Under the pieces are notes generated by a model, which saw only the letters and a list, made by a program, of their open reading frames with translations, was not told where the DNA came from and searched no databases. A stretch of 64,000 bases of DNA. Origin: Prochlorococcus marinus XMU1405 (GTDB lineage: Bacteria; Cyanobacteriota; Cyanobacteriia; PCC-6307; Cyanobiaceae). This document shows, piece by piece, positions 8,736 to 17,961 of this stretch. The translations under genes and the position numbers were made by a program. How positions within the stretch are numbered: the stretch's first letter is position 1; each line of letters opens with the position of its first letter. The DNA is taken from the NCBI RefSeq assembly GCF_017696275.1, contig NZ_JAAORF010000003.1, positions 589,515 through 653,514 on the forward strand, given 5' to 3'.

Positions 8736-10028
8736 TTAGGTTGATAAAGAAATTAGAGAATCTTTTGTAATTAATTTTGCCTCTAATAATTCAGATAATA
8801 GTTGAATTAAAGCAATTTTGATATGAGCTATGTGAGAACCACCTTGAACATAAATGTTATAGGGATCTCTTAAAGGAGCATCAGCAGAAAATTCACTCGT
8901 ACTACCTTCAATAAATGTACCTCCTGCCATTAATAATTTTGAATCATATCCGTCCATTGATGATGGAACAACATTCAGAAAAGAATCTACTGGTGAAGAA
9001 TTTTGAAAAGATTGACAAACTTTTTGTACCAAATCAGGATTATTCAATCTTACTGACTGAATAAGATCAGATCTATAACTTGCTGGCTCTGGTAAAACCT
9101 TAAATCCCAAATTTTTAAAGACTGCTGCAATCATATCAGCACCTTTTAGTGATTCGTGAACAATTTGTGGTGCTAAAAACAAACCCTGCAAAATTAATCT
9201 TCCTAGTCCAAAATTTATTCCTGCAGAAGAGCCAATGCCTGGTGAAGTTAATCTAGAACATGCCATTTCAACCAGCTCTGCATCTCCTGCAACGTACCCA
9301 CCAGTAGGAACGATTGTTCCCCCCAAATTTTTAATCAATGATCCAGCAATTATATTTGCACCTTTAGAAATTGGTTCACTATCTTCAACAAGCTCCCCAT
9401 AACAATTATCAACAAAACATATACAATTAGGATCAAGAGAATGAATAAGACTACAAATTTTCTCTATCTGATGATTCGTAAGAGATTTTCTCCAGCTATA
9501 TCCACAACTTTTTTGTATGAATACTAATTTGCATGAATTTTCTTCAAAAGAATGAACAATTTTTTCTTCAAAAGAATCAAAATTCTCGCAGATATTTATT
9601 TGCTTGTATTCAATGTCAAAATCTTTAAGTGAGCCTTTTCCTCCTCCCCTTATTCCTATGACTTCTTCTAAAGTGTCATATGGTTGTCCTGTAAGAGATA
9701 ACATTACATCTCCAGGTCGAAGAATTCCAAATAAGACAGAACTTATTGCATGCGTTCCACTTACAAATTGCATCCTCACAGCAGCCTTTTCAGCAAGAAA
9801 CAATCTTGCAAATACCGCATCAATTTTTTCTCTAGATATATCATCATGACCACTACCAGAAGATTGATTGAAATGACTAGTAGAAACTTTTTCTTCCTTA
9901 AAAATTGTCAAAATATTTTCTAATTTCTGGAAAACCTGATTGGACCTTTCTTGGAAAACTTTACTTAAACTCTCTTCAACAGAAAGAATAGCTTTTTCAG
10001 CCAATTTTAAGTTATTGTCAAGAGTCAT
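8736..10028 (-). CDS. PLP-dependent enzyme, aluminium-resistance / methionine gamma-lyase-like family
   Basis: The 430-residue protein looks like the family annotated as 'aluminium resistance protein' or Met gamma-lyase-like, a fold-type I PLP enzyme related to cystathionine beta-lyases. Visible features are GTHAISSVLFGILRPGD (~91-107, cofactor phosphate loop), D207 in CFVDNCYGELVE and the likely Schiff-base lysine K233 in GSLIKNLGGTIVPTGGYVAG, with SPGIGSSAGINFG and AGGTFIEGSTSEFSADAP near the C terminus. The reaction of this family is not well established. It ends two bases before gcvH, so it is probably transcribed with the glycine cleavage genes. A role in cysteine or methionine turnover is possible but unproven. 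Confidence 0.85.
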   Translation of the reverse strand: MTLDNNLKLAEKAILSVEESLSKVFQERSNQVFQKLENILTIFKEEKVSTSHFNQSSGSGHDDISREKIDAVFARLFLAEKAAVRMQFVSGTHAISSVLFGILRPGDVMLSLTGQPYDTLEEVIGIRGGGKGSLKDFDIEYKQINICENFDSFEEKIVHSFEENSCKLVFIQKSCGYSWRKSLTNHQIEKICSLIHSLDPNCICFVDNCYGELVEDSEPISKGANIIAGSLIKNLGGTIVPTGGYVAGDAELVEMACSRLTSPGIGSSAGINFGLGRLILQGLFLAPQIVHESLKGADMIAAVFKNLGFKVLPEPASYRSDLIQSVRLNNPDLVQKVCQSFQNSSPVDSFLNVVPSSMDGYDSKLLMAGGTFIEGSTSEFSADAPLRDPYNIYVQGGSHIAHIKIALIQLLSELLEAKLITKDSLISLST

Positions 10029-10046
10029 TTATTATGAAAATTCATC

Positions 10047-10745
10047 TTATTTTTCAGAAGCTAAATTTCTTAATTCTGCGAGGAAAGCATTAGGTCCCCT
10101 ACCCTGAAAATAAGAAAGTGTTTTTGAAGCCTCATATAAATCAAGAAGTTCTCCATCTAATTCTTCTGCCGTATAATCTCTAATTCCTGCAATTACCTCA
10201 GCAAAACGTTCTCTACGGGCAGATTTATTGACAGCATAGGCTTCCATTACCTGCATTTTACATGATCTCCAAGCCTTATTCTGACAAAAATGCACTGAAA
10301 GAGCATCACTTAAAGCAGAAGCTTCTTCATCTTCTATGTACCAGTCAAAAGATGAAGGTAGAGGTTTTAATCCTGAAAATATCTCGAATAACTCCCCGGC
10401 CGACAATGGATTACCAGAATCATTTTTTAGGGGTAATGCAGACTCTTCCAAAGATTTCCATAACTCTGGGTAATCACTTTCAAAACGATCCCTGATTTTT
10501 TCAATACCTTGATCAAGAATCGTATTAACTTGAGCTAAAGCAAGAAAAACTTCAGGACCTGGCGAAGATAACTTACCATTCCTAAGATTAGAAATTTGCG
10601 AATTATGAACTTTACCTAAATCAAGAACTTCAGAAAGTAATGGCAATACTCTGTGAGACCATCCATTTCTTTCATGCCAGAGGTGTATCAAATGAGCCAT
10701 AGCCCTTCGACCTCTAGATAATTTATCGCGATATCCGAGACTCAC
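10047..10745 (-). CDS. conserved-looking unknown protein with HTH-like N terminus
   Basis: A 232-residue protein I cannot assign. Residues ~30-75 (WSHRVLPLLSEVLDLGKVHN, then SQISNLRNGKL and PEVFLALAQVN) look like a Cro/XRE-type helix-turn-helix: a helix, an SQISNLRNG turn like phage repressors, and a following helix. The rest is mostly helical, with many Glu/Leu, and a Trp/Cys region near 148-165. It is the first gene of the apparent run with the PLP enzyme, gcvH and gcvP (18-base gap to the next gene), and it diverges from desC across 75 bases. It could be a DNA-binding regulator of either side. That is inference from layout and a weak motif. Confidence 0.75.
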   Translation of the reverse strand: MSLGYRDKLSRGRRAMAHLIHLWHERNGWSHRVLPLLSEVLDLGKVHNSQISNLRNGKLSSPGPEVFLALAQVNTILDQGIEKIRDRFESDYPELWKSLEESALPLKNDSGNPLSAGELFEIFSGLKPLPSSFDWYIEDEEASALSDALSVHFCQNKAWRSCKMQVMEAYAVNKSARRERFAEVIAGIRDYTAEELDGELLDLYEASKTLSYFQGRGPNAFLAELRNLASEK

Positions 10746-10820
10746 AGATAATTAAACTTATCAATAGTATAGTATGATAATATTACATATCGGTAATTTT
10801 GAAAATAGTATTTCAATATC
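10746..10820. promoter_or_regulatory. divergent promoter region between HTH-like gene and desC
   Basis: The 75-base gap between two divergent starts must hold both promoters. On the plus strand TATGAT (10773-10778), overlapping GATAAT (10776-10781), is a good -10 candidate for desC; TAGTATAGTATGATAATATTA makes the whole centre easily melted. No clear -35 box or Shine-Dalgarno is visible. I could not define an operator for the adjacent HTH-like protein. Confidence 0.4.
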
Positions 10821-11759
10821 ATGAATTCAGTAATTTTCCAAGAAACAGCAAAATTAAAAAAACCTGTTCCAGCTGAAAAAGTTATAGAACTCTCAGAAAA
10901 ATTACTGGAACCTTCCAGTCATTCAAAAAGATATCCTCCAAGACTACATAAAACGTGGGGAACAATAGTTTTTATGGTTGCAATTCATATTCTTTCTCTT
11001 GTAGCTTTACAACCAAAATTTTGGAGTCTCCCTGCAGTCACTTCATTATTATTTTTTTACTGGGTAACTGCTTGTTTAGGAGTCACCCTTGGATATCACA
11101 GATTGCTATCACACAGATCGTTCATTGTGCCAAAATGGTTAGAAAGATTTTTTGCTACCTGTGGAGCCATAAGTTGCCAGCATGGCCCAATAGATTGGGT
11201 AGGTTTACATAGGCATCACCACTCTTTTTCAGATACCGAAGTAGATCATCACAATAGTAAAAAGGGGTTTTGGTGGAGTCATATGGGTTGGATGTTTAAA
11301 GACGTAGAAGCACTAAAAGCTGTTCCAAAACTAAGTGCAGATTTAATCAAGGATCCATACTATAGATTTCTAAATAAATATTTTTTATTCTTACAAATTC
11401 CTATTGGACTTTCATTGTACGCAATAGGTCAAAAATTAGGAGTTGGAGGATGGGCTCTAGTCCTTTGGGGAATTCCATTGAGGCTTGTGGTTGTTTATCA
11501 CGTGACTTGGCTAGTCAACTCCGCAACGCATTGTTGGGGTAAAGCACCATTTGAAAGTGGTGATTCATCTAAAAACAATGCATGGGTTGCTGCATTAACT
11601 TTTGGAGAAGGTTGGCATAATAATCATCATGCATTTCCTAATTCGGCAAAACAAGGATTATTTAAAGGTCAGATAGACATAACATGGGAACATATTAAGA
11701 TTCTTGCAAAATTTGGTTTTGCAAAAAAAGTAAAGTTACCCTCTAGGTCTTATTATTAA
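10821..11759 (+). CDS. desC: acyl-lipid delta-9 fatty acid desaturase
   Basis: A membrane di-iron desaturase that introduces the first double bond into lipid-bound acyl chains, important for membrane fluidity. The 312-residue protein has the three histidine boxes: H93-x4-H98 in [15 protein letters not shown] at 130-134, and HNNHH near residue 270 in [12 protein letters not shown]. Hydrophobic segments lie at ~46-63, 72-90 and ~175-225. The spacing and the HRLLSHR/HRHHH pattern fit the delta-9 (DesC/OLE1) class rather than DesA/DesB. ATG at 10821. The rplI start follows 20 bases after its stop. Confidence 0.93.
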   Translation: MNSVIFQETAKLKKPVPAEKVIELSEKLLEPSSHSKRYPPRLHKTWGTIVFMVAIHILSLVALQPKFWSLPAVTSLLFFYWVTACLGVTLGYHRLLSHRSFIVPKWLERFFATCGAISCQHGPIDWVGLHRHHHSFSDTEVDHHNSKKGFWWSHMGWMFKDVEALKAVPKLSADLIKDPYYRFLNKYFLFLQIPIGLSLYAIGQKLGVGGWALVLWGIPLRLVVVYHVTWLVNSATHCWGKAPFESGDSSKNNAWVAALTFGEGWHNNHHAFPNSAKQGLFKGQIDITWEHIKILAKFGFAKKVKLPSRSYY

Positions 11760-11779
11760 CTATATTGTTCAATATTTTC

Positions 11780-12235
11780 ATGTCTAAAAGAGTACAAGTC
11801 GCATTAACTGAATCAATCGCATCACTAGGTAAAGAAGGAGATCTAGTTGATGTAGCACCAGGATACGCAAGAAATTTTCTGTTACCTTATGGGAAGGCAA
11901 TGAATGTAACACCAGCAGTCCTTAAACAAATTGAGAGGAAGAAAGAAAAAGAAAAAATCGCTGCTGATAAATTAAAGCAAGAAGCTTTAGATTTCCAAAC
12001 TGCATTATCTACAATAGGTAGGTTCACTATCAAAAAACAGGTTGGAGAAGATGGTGTCCTTTTTGGAACGGTTACGAATGGTGATGTTGCCGAAGCGATA
12101 GAAGCGGCTACTAAAAAAGAAATTGATAGAAGAAACATTACTGTTCCTGATATCCATAATTTAGGTTCCTTTACTGCAAAAATAAAATTACATCCAGAAG
12201 TAAATGCAGAAGTAAATATTGAAGTAACAAGTTAA
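11780..12235 (+). CDS. rplI: 50S ribosomal protein L9 (bL9)
   Basis: This 151-residue protein has the bL9 architecture: an N-terminal RNA-binding domain ([21 protein letters not shown], then [15 protein letters not shown]), a long connecting helix rich in Lys/Glu (~residues 41-75) and a C-terminal domain ([19 protein letters not shown]). I chose the ATG at 11780, which gives [11 protein letters not shown]. An in-frame TTG at 11765 would add five residues with no support from the family. L9 binds 23S rRNA near the L1 stalk. The rplI-dnaB order is a conserved bacterial pairing, 58 bases apart here. Confidence 0.96.
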   Translation: MSKRVQVALTESIASLGKEGDLVDVAPGYARNFLLPYGKAMNVTPAVLKQIERKKEKEKIAADKLKQEALDFQTALSTIGRFTIKKQVGEDGVLFGTVTNGDVAEAIEAATKKEIDRRNITVPDIHNLGSFTAKIKLHPEVNAEVNIEVTS

Positions 12236-12293
12236 TCAATTTGTTGCATTATTTTGAAAAGTAGCCAGAGTATATATCTAAGCAATTAAAGAT

Positions 12294-13676
12294 ATGGTTT
12301 CCGTACCTTTTCCAAATAATGGGCAAAATAAAAATTTTAAAAAGGATTTTAATAGTGAAAATGCTGGATTAGTTCCTCCTCAAAACGTTCAAGCAGAGGA
12401 AGCAGTTCTTGGTGGAATACTTCTTGATCCAGACGCGATCGGAAGAATTGCAGACTTAATTAAACCTGAAGCTTTTTATATAAATGCCCATCAAGAGATT
12501 TATAGAACAGCATTAATGTTGCATACCCAGGGAAAACCAACTGATTTAACATCAATGAGTGCTTGGTTAGCAGATAATGGATCATTAGAAAAAATTGGAG
12601 GAAACAGCAAACTGGTAGAACTCGTTGAAAATGTTTCCTCTACAGCTTCCATAGAACAAGTTGCTAATTTAATTAACGACAAATTCATGAGAAGGCAACT
12701 TATTAGATCTGGAAATGAAGTGGTTCAACTAGGTTTTGATCAAACTCAAGATACTAATGAAGTTCTAGATAAAGCAGAGCAAAAAATATTTGAAATCAGT
12801 CAAGAAAAACCTTCAAAAGGTCTGACTCAAGCAGCTGAAATCCTTACAAGTACTTTCAATGAAATAGAGTCAAGATCATTAGGTACTTCAGTAGCTGGAA
12901 TTCCTGTAAATTTCTACGATCTTGATGCGATGACTCAAGGTTTTCAAAGAAGTGATTTAATAATTGTTGCTGGAAGACCTTCAATGGGGAAAACTTCAAT
13001 GGTTCTTAATCTAGCTAAAAATGTTGCACAATCTCAAGATTTACCTGTGTGTGTATTTAGCCTTGAAATGAGTAAAGAACAGTTGACATATAGACTGCTC
13101 TCTATGGAAGTGGGAATCGAAAGTGGCAGGCTAAGAACAGGAAGATTACAGCAAGATGAATGGCCATTACTCGGAGAAGGTATCAATTCATTAGGTCAAT
13201 TACCAATATTTATAGATGATAAGCCTAACTTAAGTGTTCTAGAGATGAGATCTCTGTGCAGAAGATTAATAGCTGAACAAAAAAAAGAACTTGGATTAAT
13301 TGTGATTGATTATCTGCAGTTAATGGAAGGATCAACCCCTGATAATAGAGTGCAAGAACTTTCACGAATAACAAGAGGTCTTAAAAGCATGGCCAGAGAA
13401 TTAAAAGTACCAGTAGTAGCTTTATCTCAGCTAAGTAGAGGGGTTGAGTCTAGAACAAATAAAAGACCAATGTTAAGCGATCTAAGAGAATCAGGATCTA
13501 TTGAACAAGACGCAGATTTAGTATTAATGATTTACAGAGATGAATACTATAATCCGGAGACTGAAGATAGAGGAATTACAGAAATCATTGTCACTAAACA
13601 TAGAAATGGACCCGTAGGAACTGTTAAATTATTATTTGAACCTCAATTTACGAGATTTAGGAATTTAGCTAACTAA
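12294..13676 (+). CDS. dnaB: replicative DNA helicase
   Basis: DnaB is the hexameric 5'-3' helicase at the replication fork. The 460-residue protein has the N-terminal domain starting PPQNVQAEEAVLGGILLDPDA (~22-42), a linker, and the RecA-like domain with Walker A GRPSMGKTSM (~227-236), LPVCVFSLEMS (H1a), Walker B LIVIDYLQLM and the C-terminal SDLRESGSIEQDADLV(L) arginine-finger region. Length is normal. Many cyanobacterial dnaB genes carry an intein at the P-loop or in the DYLQLM region; both sites are uninterrupted here. It follows rplI and precedes mnmG by 12 bases. Confidence 0.97.
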   Translation: MVSVPFPNNGQNKNFKKDFNSENAGLVPPQNVQAEEAVLGGILLDPDAIGRIADLIKPEAFYINAHQEIYRTALMLHTQGKPTDLTSMSAWLADNGSLEKIGGNSKLVELVENVSSTASIEQVANLINDKFMRRQLIRSGNEVVQLGFDQTQDTNEVLDKAEQKIFEISQEKPSKGLTQAAEILTSTFNEIESRSLGTSVAGIPVNFYDLDAMTQGFQRSDLIIVAGRPSMGKTSMVLNLAKNVAQSQDLPVCVFSLEMSKEQLTYRLLSMEVGIESGRLRTGRLQQDEWPLLGEGINSLGQLPIFIDDKPNLSVLEMRSLCRRLIAEQKKELGLIVIDYLQLMEGSTPDNRVQELSRITRGLKSMARELKVPVVALSQLSRGVESRTNKRPMLSDLRESGSIEQDADLVLMIYRDEYYNPETEDRGITEIIVTKHRNGPVGTVKLLFEPQFTRFRNLAN

Positions 13677-13688
13677 ATCGATCCTAAA

Positions 13689-15656
13689 ATGCAAGATCAT
13701 CAATCAACAAATGAATCTTTTGACATCATCGTTATTGGAGGAGGACATGCAGGATGCGAAGCCGCTATAACAACAGCAAAATTAGGTTTTTCTACTGCCT
13801 TATTTACAATTAATCTAGATAGAATTGCCTGGCAACCCTGTAACCCTGCGGTTGGAGGCCCAGCAAAAAGTCAGTTGGTTCATGAAGTTGATGCATTAGG
13901 TGGAATTATTGGTAAATTAGCCGATGAGACAGCTATTCAAAAAAGAATATTAAATGCAAGTAGAGGCCCAGCTGTATGGGCGTTAAGAGCTCAGACAGAT
14001 AAAAGAGAATACTCAAAAAGAATGATTGAAATACTACAAAATACAGATAATTTATCTTTAAAAGAAGCAATGATTACTGAACTGGATATTGCAAAAACTG
14101 AACAAATTGGATTGAACTCAAAAAAAATCATAAAAAAAAGAATACAGGGTGTAAAAACATTCTTTGGTAGTTACTATTCAGCGAAATCAGTTATCATCAC
14201 AGCTGGTACGTTCTTAGAAGGCAAAATATGGATAGGGAATAAATCTATGTCAGCAGGTAGGTCGGGCGAACAAGCAGCACAAGGTCTCACTCAAAACTTG
14301 CACGAAATTGGTATTAAAACAGAACGTTTAAAAACAGGAACTCCAGCAAGAGTTGACAAAAAAAGTATCATTTTTGATGAATTAGATATTCAACCTAGTA
14401 CTGCAGCTGATAAATATTTTTCGTTTGACCCAGATATAAAAAATAATATGCCCCAAGTTAGTTGTCATATCACTAGAACTACTTCTAAAACACATCAACT
14501 CATTAGAGATAATTTACATTTAACTCCCATTTACGGCGGTTTTATTGATAGTAAAGGTCCAAGATATTGTCCCTCTATTGAAGATAAAATCGTTAAATTT
14601 GCCGATAAAGAATCACATCAAATTTTCTTAGAACCAGAAGGAATTAATACCCCTGAAATATATGTACAAGGATTTTCAACAGGTTTACCCGAAAATATTC
14701 AATTAGAACTTTTAAGAACCTTACCTGGATTAAGTGAATGTAAAATGTTGCGACCAGCATATGCTGTGGAGTACGACTATATTCCTGCAACACAGCTCCA
14801 AACATCTCTCGAAACGAAAGAAATTGAATATTTATTTAGCGCAGGACAAATTAATGGGACTACTGGTTATGAAGAAGCAGCAGCACAAGGGTTAGTTGCA
14901 GGAGTCAATGCGACAAGAAAATTAAACAAAAAAGACCCAATAATCTTCACTAGAGAAAGCAGTTATATTGGAACAATGATCAATGATTTAATTACCAAAG
15001 ATCTCAAAGAACCATATAGAGTTCTCACTAGTAGGAGTGAATATAGGTTAACTCTTAGAGGAGATAATGCGGATAGGAGATTAACGCCATTAGGTTATCA
15101 AATAGGACTAATTAATGAGAAAAGATGGTCGGTCTATCAAGAAAAAATGAAATTCCTCGAGGAAGAGAAATTAAGATTAAATAATACTCGTTTAAAAAAT
15201 ACCGATGAAATATCAAAAAAAATAGAATTAGAAACGGGATCAAAAATCAAAGGCTCAACAACTTTGAAAGAACTCTTAAAAAGACCAAATTTTCATTATT
15301 CAGATCTAATTAAATATAATTTGAATAAAAAAAATCTAGGTCCTTCAATACAAGAAGGTGTTGAAATAGATATTAAATACGAGGGTTACCTTAAAAGACA
15401 AAAAAACAACATAGAACAAATAAATCGTCAAAGATGTAAATCTCTGCCTCAAGAAATAAATTATGAAAAGATAGAGACATTATCTTTAGAAGCTAGAGAA
15501 AATTTGAATAAGATAAAGCCAAAAAATTTTGGTGATGCCTCAAAAATTCCTGGAGTAAGCAAAGCTGATTTAACTGCATTACTTGTTTGGCTAAAAATAA
15601 GAGAAATTAAAAAAGAAAAGGCAAATATTTTTATCGAAAAAAAGTTATCATCTTAA
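13689..15656 (+). CDS. mnmG: tRNA uridine-34 5-carboxymethylaminomethyl modification enzyme MnmG (GidA)
   Basis: MnmG, with MnmE, adds a carboxymethylaminomethyl group to wobble uridine-34 of several tRNAs using FAD, NADH and methylene-THF. The 655-residue protein has the FAD-binding motif [12 protein letters not shown] at ~15-26, then the family signatures [21 protein letters not shown] and [11 protein letters not shown], the [11 protein letters not shown] segment, and a C-terminal helical domain ending in [14 protein letters not shown], the MnmE/tRNA-binding part. The length is slightly longer than E. coli (629). It is 12 bases from dnaB and likely co-transcribed. Confidence 0.97.
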   Translation: MQDHQSTNESFDIIVIGGGHAGCEAAITTAKLGFSTALFTINLDRIAWQPCNPAVGGPAKSQLVHEVDALGGIIGKLADETAIQKRILNASRGPAVWALRAQTDKREYSKRMIEILQNTDNLSLKEAMITELDIAKTEQIGLNSKKIIKKRIQGVKTFFGSYYSAKSVIITAGTFLEGKIWIGNKSMSAGRSGEQAAQGLTQNLHEIGIKTERLKTGTPARVDKKSIIFDELDIQPSTAADKYFSFDPDIKNNMPQVSCHITRTTSKTHQLIRDNLHLTPIYGGFIDSKGPRYCPSIEDKIVKFADKESHQIFLEPEGINTPEIYVQGFSTGLPENIQLELLRTLPGLSECKMLRPAYAVEYDYIPATQLQTSLETKEIEYLFSAGQINGTTGYEEAAAQGLVAGVNATRKLNKKDPIIFTRESSYIGTMINDLITKDLKEPYRVLTSRSEYRLTLRGDNADRRLTPLGYQIGLINEKRWSVYQEKMKFLEEEKLRLNNTRLKNTDEISKKIELETGSKIKGSTTLKELLKRPNFHYSDLIKYNLNKKNLGPSIQEGVEIDIKYEGYLKRQKNNIEQINRQRCKSLPQEINYEKIETLSLEARENLNKIKPKNFGDASKIPGVSKADLTALLVWLKIREIKKEKANIFIEKKLSS

Positions 15657-15737
15657 AAGGATTCCTTCTGAGCACTGAATAATAAACTTTTTAAATCACC
15701 AAATATTTTATGGGAAGAAAAAGCCTCCTCTTTTTTA

Positions 15738-16280
15738 GTGAAAAATTCACTCCCAAAAATATCTGGTCCATGGAAATTAATGTTGCTTGGGGATGGAAGT
15801 CCAACTAGACATTTACAGCTTTTAACTAATCAAGAGACAAAAATTAAGTTAATTTCAATGCGAGTTGATCCTCTATTCATTGAAGAAGGTCCTAAAGAAT
15901 TAAATCAATTAAATGGACCTTTAATTAGAAGACAAGTATGGATTAAAAACAATAATAAAAACCTAGCATGGGCTGAAAGTTGGTGGAATGAAGAACAAGT
16001 GAATGAAAATTTAAAAGCCAAAGAAGAACCAATTTGGAAGAATTTGACGCAAGACAGATCAGAATTGTTTAGAGAAGTTGACCGAATTTCACTTGTTAAT
16101 TCAAATTGGTTAGAGGATCAATTTTGTTTTAAAGGTCCATTCTGGTCAAGAAATTATAGATTTTTTCGAGACAAAAAGCCCTTAACAGTTATTAGAGAAG
16201 TATTCAATCCACATTTAGAAAGTTTATTAGGCTATTCAGGAATTAAAGAATTTACGAAACTATACTCTTCTTCTTCTTGA
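15738..16280 (+). CDS. chorismate lyase-like protein (Ycf21/DUF98 family)
   Basis: The 180-residue protein resembles cyanobacterial and plastid Ycf21/DUF98 proteins: WKLMLLGDGSPTRHLQLLT near the N terminus, a central RRQVWI, and PFWSRNYRFFRDKKPLTVIREVF near the C terminus. A cyanobacterial member acts as chorismate lyase, making 4-hydroxybenzoate for plastoquinone (established knowledge, from memory). The start is GTG at 15738. An ATG at residue 15 would cut off the SGPWKL segment, so I prefer GTG. It overlaps the convergent gene by 21 bases (16260-16280). The preceding 81-base gap shows nothing definite. Confidence 0.8.
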   Translation: MKNSLPKISGPWKLMLLGDGSPTRHLQLLTNQETKIKLISMRVDPLFIEEGPKELNQLNGPLIRRQVWIKNNNKNLAWAESWWNEEQVNENLKAKEEPIWKNLTQDRSELFREVDRISLVNSNWLEDQFCFKGPFWSRNYRFFRDKKPLTVIREVFNPHLESLLGYSGIKEFTKLYSSSS

Positions 16281-16823
16281 TCTGGGAAGATTTCTTGATT
16301 TTGATTGAACTTGTTGGTTTGATTGAACTCTCGAAGTATTATTCTCTTTTTCTGAATCTCTTTGCCATCTTTCAACTTTGAAATCCATCTCATCTGGCCA
16401 ATCTTCGTCCTTACTCTCTCTCACATAAGGTAATTTTTTTTGCTCAGTTGTATCTATATTTTTTGGTTGCCTTAAAGATATTGCTTCTAAAGGTCTTTTT
16501 GAGTACTGTTTAGCTGATTCATAAGAATTTGATTCTCTAGAAAATGTCTTAATATCGCTGTTATCATCATAAAAATTCTCATCATTCCAATCATCATTAT
16601 CTTCATCAAAAAATAAATCCACTTTTTCAGATACCCATCTTCCTACTTTTTTCACACTCTTACTTGTTATTCCTTGAAAATCTGAGTTCCTTCTTTTTCC
16701 TGGTCTAGCACCAGATACTCCATCAACAAATTGCCTTCCAGTTTCGAAAATTTTATCAACCTGTTTATCAACAATATTTTTATCAAAACTATTTCTAAGA
16801 TTTCTAATTCTCTTTGAATCCAT
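16260..16823 (-). CDS. highly charged low-complexity protein, unknown
   Basis: A 187-residue protein I do not recognise. Residues ~1-72 are basic to mixed (SKRIRNLRNSFDK, GARPGKRRNSDFQG, KKVGRWVSEKVDLFF). Residues ~72-95 are a strongly acidic stretch (DEDNDDWNDENFYDDNSD). The rest is hydrophilic Ser/Gln/Lys-rich sequence ending in an Arg cluster (RNLPRSRRRRV). It has no hydrophobic core after residue 70, so the C-terminal two thirds are probably disordered. The Arg-rich tail and charge pattern suggest RNA or DNA binding, but that is a guess. The last 21 bases overlap the end of the convergent chorismate lyase gene. Confidence 0.75.
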   Translation of the reverse strand: MDSKRIRNLRNSFDKNIVDKQVDKIFETGRQFVDGVSGARPGKRRNSDFQGITSKSVKKVGRWVSEKVDLFFDEDNDDWNDENFYDDNSDIKTFSRESNSYESAKQYSKRPLEAISLRQPKNIDTTEQKKLPYVRESKDEDWPDEMDFKVERWQRDSEKENNTSRVQSNQQVQSKSRNLPRSRRRRV

Positions 16824-16906
16824 AAATTATTTTGCTTTTTAAAATATAAATTACATTAAAAAAATAAATAATTCCAAATATAGAAACAAAAACACATCTT
16901 ATATTT

Positions 16907-17434
16907 TTAATCAAACAAAATTAAACAGTTTTTATTCCATGATCCATTAAAGAAATTGACACAACATTTTTTACAAGCAATATTCTTTATCCTTTTCCTG
17001 TAGAAAAATTTCTCACCACAATTTTGACAAGTTCCTATGTACTTTAATTCTCTCCTTTCAATAGGAAATGAGTGCCTCACAGAAATTTGAAAATTCTTCT
17101 CTTTCTCATTAATTTCATTCATCTTTTCTAAGAAATTTGGACCATGTATCTCATTTTTTTTTAATATCCTATCTACCCATGCATGAATCATTTCATGACA
17201 TAAAGTACTGTTTATTTCACTAGTAGATAATTTACTCAAAATAGGTTTCGATAAGATAATTTCAGAATCTATAAAACCATTAATGCGTTTTCTTTTATAA
17301 AAACCAGCAGTAGTTTTTAATCTATTATCACTCCATCTAACTTTTACTAAAGGGTGATTATTAACCGTTAAAGAATTTTCAAAATATTGGCTATTAAATC
17401 TATGAAATAAGGGTAAAAGAGGAATTACAGGCAT
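16907..17434 (-). CDS. SprT-like zinc metalloprotease family protein
   Basis: The 175-residue protein has the SprT-like layout: FNSQYFENSL near residue 15 (the helix typical of the family), a zinc metalloprotease motif HEMIHAWVD (HExxH, ~80-84) in TLCHEMIHAWVDR, a further HGPNF, and a C-terminal zinc ribbon with two CxxC pairs (CQNCGEKFFYRKRI, then CKKCC). SprT/Spartan relatives in eukaryotes cleave DNA-protein crosslinks; the bacterial function is not well established. It diverges from the NTF2-like gene at 17520 with an 85-base gap that must contain both promoters. It is 83 bases from the charged unknown gene. Confidence 0.85.
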   Translation of the reverse strand: MPVIPLLPLFHRFNSQYFENSLTVNNHPLVKVRWSDNRLKTTAGFYKRKRINGFIDSEIILSKPILSKLSTSEINSTLCHEMIHAWVDRILKKNEIHGPNFLEKMNEINEKEKNFQISVRHSFPIERRELKYIGTCQNCGEKFFYRKRIKNIACKKCCVNFFNGSWNKNCLILFD

Positions 17435-17519
17435 TATGGATTAAAATTAGTATTATTTTGACAAAAAAAGCCATCAAAAACGATTTCTTTTCTTAAAGTA
17501 ATAAAAAACTCAAATCAAC

Positions 17520-17939
17520 ATGGATGCAACACTAGTTAAAGATATCGGAATTAAAGCATTATTAGTTGGTGGAGCTGTACTAGTTTCTTTTTGGACTTTT
17601 AATGCAGTCAAATTAGTTATAAGCGCCAGAGGAATTAATCCATTAGTAAGAAAGTTTTTCGATCAAATAGCTGCTGGCAGAATTGATGCAGCTTATGGTT
17701 TGACTACAAAAACTTATAAAACGCATGTAAAACGACAAGATTTTCTTAAATTTTTAGCTAGTTTAAACCTCAATAAATATAGAAATTTAAAATCAGGAAG
17801 ACCTAGAGTCCAAGAAGATCAAATCATAATAACTTTGAATCTAAAATCAGAAGACAAACAAGATGAACTCCCATTAGATTTTACTTTTGCAAAAACTGAC
17901 AATGATTGGAAAATAGACAGAATAGCTAAAGTTAATTAA
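17520..17939 (+). CDS. membrane-anchored NTF2-like protein, unknown function
   Basis: A 139-residue protein. Residues ~9-32 form one hydrophobic segment (GIKALLVGGAVLVSFWTFNA). The rest resembles DUF4864/DUF4878-type NTF2-like domains: an N-terminal helix NPLVRKFFDQIAAGRIDAAYGLTTKTYKTH, then a FLKFLASLNLNKY helix and a strand-rich C terminus ending DNDWKIDRIAKVN, the classic NTF2-like 'W-x-I' ending. The function cannot be read from the sequence. It is 22 bases ahead of the DNA ligase and probably shares its transcript. Confidence 0.75.
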   Translation: MDATLVKDIGIKALLVGGAVLVSFWTFNAVKLVISARGINPLVRKFFDQIAAGRIDAAYGLTTKTYKTHVKRQDFLKFLASLNLNKYRNLKSGRPRVQEDQIIITLNLKSEDKQDELPLDFTFAKTDNDWKIDRIAKVN

Positions 17940-17950
17940 TAATTTCTTGT

Positions 17951-17954
17951 GAGG
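17951..17954 (+). promoter_or_regulatory. ribosome binding site supporting the ligase TTG start
   Basis: GAGG lies seven bases upstream of the TTG at 17962. Shine-Dalgarno sites are uncommon here, so this one helps choose TTG as the start. The nearby GTG at 17949 is out of frame. Confidence 0.5.
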
Positions 17955-17961
17955 CAAAAAA

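Noticed and set aside
12294..13676. Possible DnaB intein
   Set aside because: The P-loop and DYLQLM regions are uninterrupted and the length is normal.
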